DNA from: Chitinophaga ginsengisoli
Lineage (GTDB): Bacteria; Bacteroidota; Bacteroidia; Chitinophagales; Chitinophagaceae
NCBI RefSeq assembly: GCF_003014595.1
Contig: NZ_PYGK01000012.1
Coordinates: forward strand, 124,001 to 188,000
DNA length: 64,000 nucleotides
Reading direction: 5' to 3'
The notes beneath the pieces were generated by a model. The model worked only from the letters and a program-made list of their open reading frames with translations, had not been told where the DNA came from and ran no database searches. Position 1 is the first letter of the stretch, and every line of letters begins with the position of its first letter. A program made the translations under genes and the position numbers. Shown piece after piece: positions 61,036 through 64,000 of the stretch.

Positions 61036-62082
61036 ATGCAGACACAATTCACACATACAACGCCTACCGGCAAAACGAATATCTCCGGAAAAGAATATCT
61101 CTTCTTTTCCGGATTTTCTTATCTGGGCTTACACGCGCTTCCTGCCTTTAAGGAGCTGCTGAAACAGGGCATTGATGAATATGGGACTACTTTTATTTCC
61201 TCCCGTATCGCCAATACAAGACTGCACCTGTATGATGAGCTGGAGCATGCCCTGGCCGTATTGCAGCAACAACAGGCATCAGCCACCTTTTCTTCCGGCT
61301 TCCTCGCATCCCAGGCGGCCGTACAATATGCGGCTACACAGGGAGAACTGTTGTATGCACCATCCGCTCATCCTGCTTTATGGAAAGGGCAACCCGTCAT
61401 TCCTGTACAGGAATGGTCTGCCTGGGCCGCAGCAACAGTGGAGAAGGTCAATGCACATCCGGACCATAGTTTCGTGATTGTGGCAGACAGTGTGAACCCA
61501 CTCACCAGTACCATCAATGATTTTTCCTGGCTGCAGACATTGCAACGGCAGGTGCTGGTACTGATTGATGATGCGCATGGCATTGGTGTGATCGGCACAG
61601 ATGGCAATGGTATCATAGATCGCCTGCCACAACATCCGCCCGTACATTATCTGCTGGCAGCTTCCCTTACCAAGGCTTACAGCGCCCAGGGAGGTGTAGT
61701 ATCGGGCCATGCATCAGCCATTGCCGCTATTAAAAAGCTGCCCCTGTTTACCGGCGCTACGCCGATGATGCCGGCCAATGCCTGGGCATTCCTGCAAAGC
61801 TTTTCATTACACAGCGAACAACGGCAACTGTTGCAGCAGCGGATCAGTTATTTTGCATCCCTGACGGGAAATGTCGGATATTTGTATAACCCCTTCCACC
61901 TGCCGGTATTCCTGCTGAAAGACAGTGCCGGTATCGAAAAATACCTGCTGGAGCATGATATTATGATCTCCTCATTTGGTTATCCACATCCGGATAGCCC
62001 GCCTGTGAACAGGATCATTGTTTCTCCCCGGCATTCGGAAGAGGACCTGTATATACTCCATCAGTTACTCGTAAACAGATAG
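61036..62082 (+). CDS. BioF/Kbl-like PLP-dependent acyltransferase (second paralogue)
   Basis: From the ATG at 61036 the product has 348 residues. It has LFFSGFSYLGL, IDDAHGIGVIG (PLP Asp) and AASLTKAYSAQGGVVSG (PLP Lys), matching alpha-oxoamine synthases, though the SGSR segment is altered to TFISSRIANTRLHLY. It differs clearly from the bioF-like protein at 11675. The upstream ATG at 61006 lies in sequence derived from the 97-bp repeat and is less likely. A TraB-like gene starts 2 bases after its stop. Confidence 0.83.
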   Translation: MQTQFTHTTPTGKTNISGKEYLFFSGFSYLGLHALPAFKELLKQGIDEYGTTFISSRIANTRLHLYDELEHALAVLQQQQASATFSSGFLASQAAVQYAATQGELLYAPSAHPALWKGQPVIPVQEWSAWAAATVEKVNAHPDHSFVIVADSVNPLTSTINDFSWLQTLQRQVLVLIDDAHGIGVIGTDGNGIIDRLPQHPPVHYLLAASLTKAYSAQGGVVSGHASAIAAIKKLPLFTGATPMMPANAWAFLQSFSLHSEQRQLLQQRISYFASLTGNVGYLYNPFHLPVFLLKDSAGIEKYLLEHDIMISSFGYPHPDSPPVNRIIVSPRHSEEDLYILHQLLVNR

Positions 62083-62084
62083 AC

Positions 62085-62963
62085 ATGTTATTCAAAAAGA
62101 TACCCTTGCTGCTTTCCTGCAGCCTGTTGTTATTGACAGCCAAAGCCCAGCAGCAAACGGACGCGAAGTCTTCCCTGCTCTGGGAAATATCCGGTAAAGG
62201 CCTGCAAAGCCCTTCCTGGCTCTATGGTACTATTCATGCTATCTGTCCGCAAGACCATCAGTTCTCCCCTGCCACTCTCAATGCGCTGCAGCAATCCAAG
62301 GCATTGTACCTGGAAGTGAACATCGACGATATCCGGGAGACCAGCCGTTTACGGGAAGCCGTGCTGATGCCGGAACCCTACTCTTTTAAAGCCCTGTTTG
62401 CAGCGGATGACTATGTGAAATTGTCTGCCTGGTTCCATGACTCCCTGAACATACAACTGGCGCAGCTGGACAGGCTGAAGCCACTGGTCATCTATTCCCT
62501 CATGATCCAGAAGTTCTTCGCCACGACCTGCGAACAGCCGGCATCTACAGAGGCAGAATTCATCAAACTGGCCAAGGCACAGCAACTGCCGGTCAAAGGA
62601 CTGGAAACCGTCATGGACCAGCTGGCCATTTTTGACAGCATACCAGATACGGAAGAAGCCGCAATGATGCTTAAAACGATTACCGATACGGCGAAATCCA
62701 GGGATGTGTACATCAAGATGATGGCGGCATACAAGCGGGGCGACATACAGGCATTGTACAACCAGATCATTGAAACAGAAGATATGCTCCAATATAAGGA
62801 CCTGCTGCTGGACAGGCGTAACCGTAACTGGATCAGTATCATCAGCAGTGAAGCCGGCAAAGCATCTACATTCTTCGCCGTAGGCGCCGGCCACCTGGGT
62901 GGTAACATGGGGGTGATCGCATTGTTGCGGAAAGAAGGATATACTGTTAAACCTGTGTTATAA
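62085..62963 (+). CDS. TraB/GumN family protein, exported
   Basis: The 292-residue protein has a signal peptide ending LTAKA. LLWEISGKGLQSPSWLYGTI and HAICPQDHQ carry the first metal-binding motif, and FFAVGAGHLGGNMGVIALL the last. TraB/GumN proteins are probably metal-dependent hydrolases of unclear substrate. It is tightly linked to the BioF-like gene before it. Confidence 0.9.
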   Translation: MLFKKIPLLLSCSLLLLTAKAQQQTDAKSSLLWEISGKGLQSPSWLYGTIHAICPQDHQFSPATLNALQQSKALYLEVNIDDIRETSRLREAVLMPEPYSFKALFAADDYVKLSAWFHDSLNIQLAQLDRLKPLVIYSLMIQKFFATTCEQPASTEAEFIKLAKAQQLPVKGLETVMDQLAIFDSIPDTEEAAMMLKTITDTAKSRDVYIKMMAAYKRGDIQALYNQIIETEDMLQYKDLLLDRRNRNWISIISSEAGKASTFFAVGAGHLGGNMGVIALLRKEGYTVKPVL

Positions 62964-63039
62964 CGCAATACTCATACAATACTCACAGACGATGACCGGT
63001 ACTTCTGCGTTCTCTTATAGTTCTATCAAGTAATTCAAC

Positions 63040-63047
63040 TATTTTTG
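63040..63047 (+). promoter_or_regulatory. -7 box close to the TamB-like gene
   Basis: TATTTTTG matches TAnnTTTG exactly. It ends 4 bases before the candidate ATT start codon at 63052, the same spacing as at miaE, which suggests a leaderless or nearly leaderless mRNA. Confidence 0.45.
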
Positions 63048-63051
63048 CCGG

Positions 63052-64000
63052 ATTAAATATCGCCGTCTGAAAAAAGTACGTAAAATATTATCTGTTATCT
63101 TCCTGAGTTTACTGGGCCTGATCATCCTGCTCGGCGTACTGGTAAACATCCCGGTGGTACAGAACTTCCTGGTGCATCAAGCCACCCAACGCCTGTCGGC
63201 ACAACTGAGAACAAAAGTAGAGATAGACCATGTCACCCTGCGCCTGTTTAATAGCTTTCGCCTGGAAGGCACGCTGATAGAAGATCGCCACAAGGATACC
63301 CTGCTCTATGCCCGCGTACTGCAACTGCGCATTACAGACTGGTTCTTTTTCCAGGACAAACCCGTTATCAAGTTTATCGGACTGGAAGATGCCGATGTGA
63401 ACCTGATACGCCACCGGAACGATTCTGTGTGGAATTACCAGTTCATCATAGACGAATTCAGCACACCGCCGGATACCACCCTGAAGCCCCGTAAAGGCAG
63501 CGGCGGTATTTCCCTGGACCTCCGTAAGACAGACCTGCGCAATGTGCGCATTAACCAGATAGATGCCTGGATAGGCGAAGACATGCGTGTGGCGGCTAAA
63601 CGCATTTATCTGGATGCCAAAAATATCGACCTTACCCTGCACAACATTGATATACAGGAGCTGACACTGGATAAACCTACGTTTATCATTTCCCGGTACC
63701 CGGCTTCTCCCCTCCGTAAGAAACGCCCTGCGCCACCGGCAGCACCGCTGACGGATACAGCCGCTATTCCCGCCCTTCGCTGGAACAGCGCCAACTGGAA
63801 GCTGCTGGTGAAAGAAATCTCTATTAAAGACGGTACGCTAGGGGTAGATGACCTGGAAGATAACACCCCGGTAAAAGGAGGTTATTTTGCGCCCAATCAT
63901 ATCCGCTTCAACAAGATCGACCTGTCGCTGACCAATACCAGCCTGGTAAAAGACAGCCTATTCGGAGATCTGACCATGAGCACAAAGGAACGCAGCGGTT
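63052..64000 (+). CDS. TamB/AsmA-like large membrane-anchored protein, partial (3' end outside window)
   Basis: The frame is open from 63034 to the window end. Its translation has an N-terminal membrane anchor (ILSVIFLSLLGLIILLGVLV) and then VVQNFLVHQATQRLSAQL and VEIDHVTLRLFNSFRLEG, the pattern of TamB/AsmA-like proteins in Bacteroidota. These span the periplasm and help move lipids or assemble outer-membrane proteins. There is no ATG, GTG or TTG in frame before the membrane anchor; ATT at 63052 or CTG at 63067 are the best start candidates, so the start is uncertain. Confidence 0.82.
   Translation, partial: MKYRRLKKVRKILSVIFLSLLGLIILLGVLVNIPVVQNFLVHQATQRLSAQLRTKVEIDHVTLRLFNSFRLEGTLIEDRHKDTLLYARVLQLRITDWFFFQDKPVIKFIGLEDADVNLIRHRNDSVWNYQFIIDEFSTPPDTTLKPRKGSGGISLDLRKTDLRNVRINQIDAWIGEDMRVAAKRIYLDAKNIDLTLHNIDIQELTLDKPTFIISRYPASPLRKKRPAPPAAPLTDTAAIPALRWNSANWKLLVKEISIKDGTLGVDDLEDNTPVKGGYFAPNHIRFNKIDLSLTNTSLVKDSLFGDLTMSTKERSG

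Overview
The window reads as chromosome of a Bacteroidota bacterium, most likely a Chitinophagaceae member close to Chitinophaga (inference from gene content; no search was run). Pointers are the TonB-dependent receptor with a carboxypeptidase-like N-terminal domain, a GSCFA protein, a HMG-CoA lyase-like protein, the miaB / sigma-54 activator / lptE / secG / mltG run, few Shine-Dalgarno sequences, and several perfect TAnnTTTG boxes of the Bacteroidota -7 type upstream of genes. About 60 protein genes and one tRNA are packed tightly on both strands. Both ends are cut: a short-chain dehydrogenase on the left and a TamB/AsmA-like protein on the right.

Layout. 0-3.6 kb: dehydrogenase and divergent HxlR regulator, a small membrane protein, and two DJ-1/PfpI proteins (one exported with a metal-binding domain, one a GlxA-type regulator). 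3.7-8.8 kb: a six-gene minus-strand operon (FkbH, acyl carrier protein, MaoC-like hydratase, SDR, GNAT-like protein, polysaccharide deacetylase) that looks like a small ACP-dependent acyl-modification pathway. 9-24 kb: tRNA-Lys and mostly housekeeping or metabolic genes (penicillin acylase family, bioF-like, miaE, patatin with an Omp85-like C-terminus, MFS symporter, GSCFA, HMG-CoA lyase-like, rlmB, NUDIX, GNAT-DinB fusion, EamA exporter, PLP decarboxylase).

24.2-27.75 kb is the most unusual part. Three DNA-alkylation repair genes (ogt, alkA, and an ArsR-type repressor fused to the methyl-accepting zinc domain of Ada) lie in one direction. Each gene is followed by its own AT-rich short tandem array. 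The block is bracketed by inverted copies of a 153-bp element with terminal inverted repeats, and two tandem palindromes sit directly before the arsR-ada start codon. This looks like a rearranged adaptive response in which the methylphosphotriester sensor is attached to a repressor rather than an AraC-type activator.

27.8-38.7 kb: a MocR regulator, then a complete TetR-controlled efflux operon (TolC, HlyD lipoprotein, two ATPases, two ABC-2 permeases) with matching palindromic operators at both promoters, then ArsR, a second MocR that appears to have lost its PLP lysine, and a MarR regulator with a cysteine-rich tail. 39-44.2 kb: two NarL-type two-component systems separated by a phosphatase gene and a 108-bp nearly perfect palindrome. 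44.2-51.2 kb: miaB, sigma-54 activator, lptE, a Pro/Ala-rich protein, secG, mltG and a YihY-type protein. 51.3-64 kb: exported redoxin-like protein, M14 peptidase, MORN-repeat lipoprotein, TonB-dependent receptor, gamma-glutamyltransferase, DinB-like protein, lipoprotein, a 97-bp triple repeat, a second bioF-like enzyme, a TraB/GumN protein and the start of a TamB-like gene that seems to lack an ATG start.
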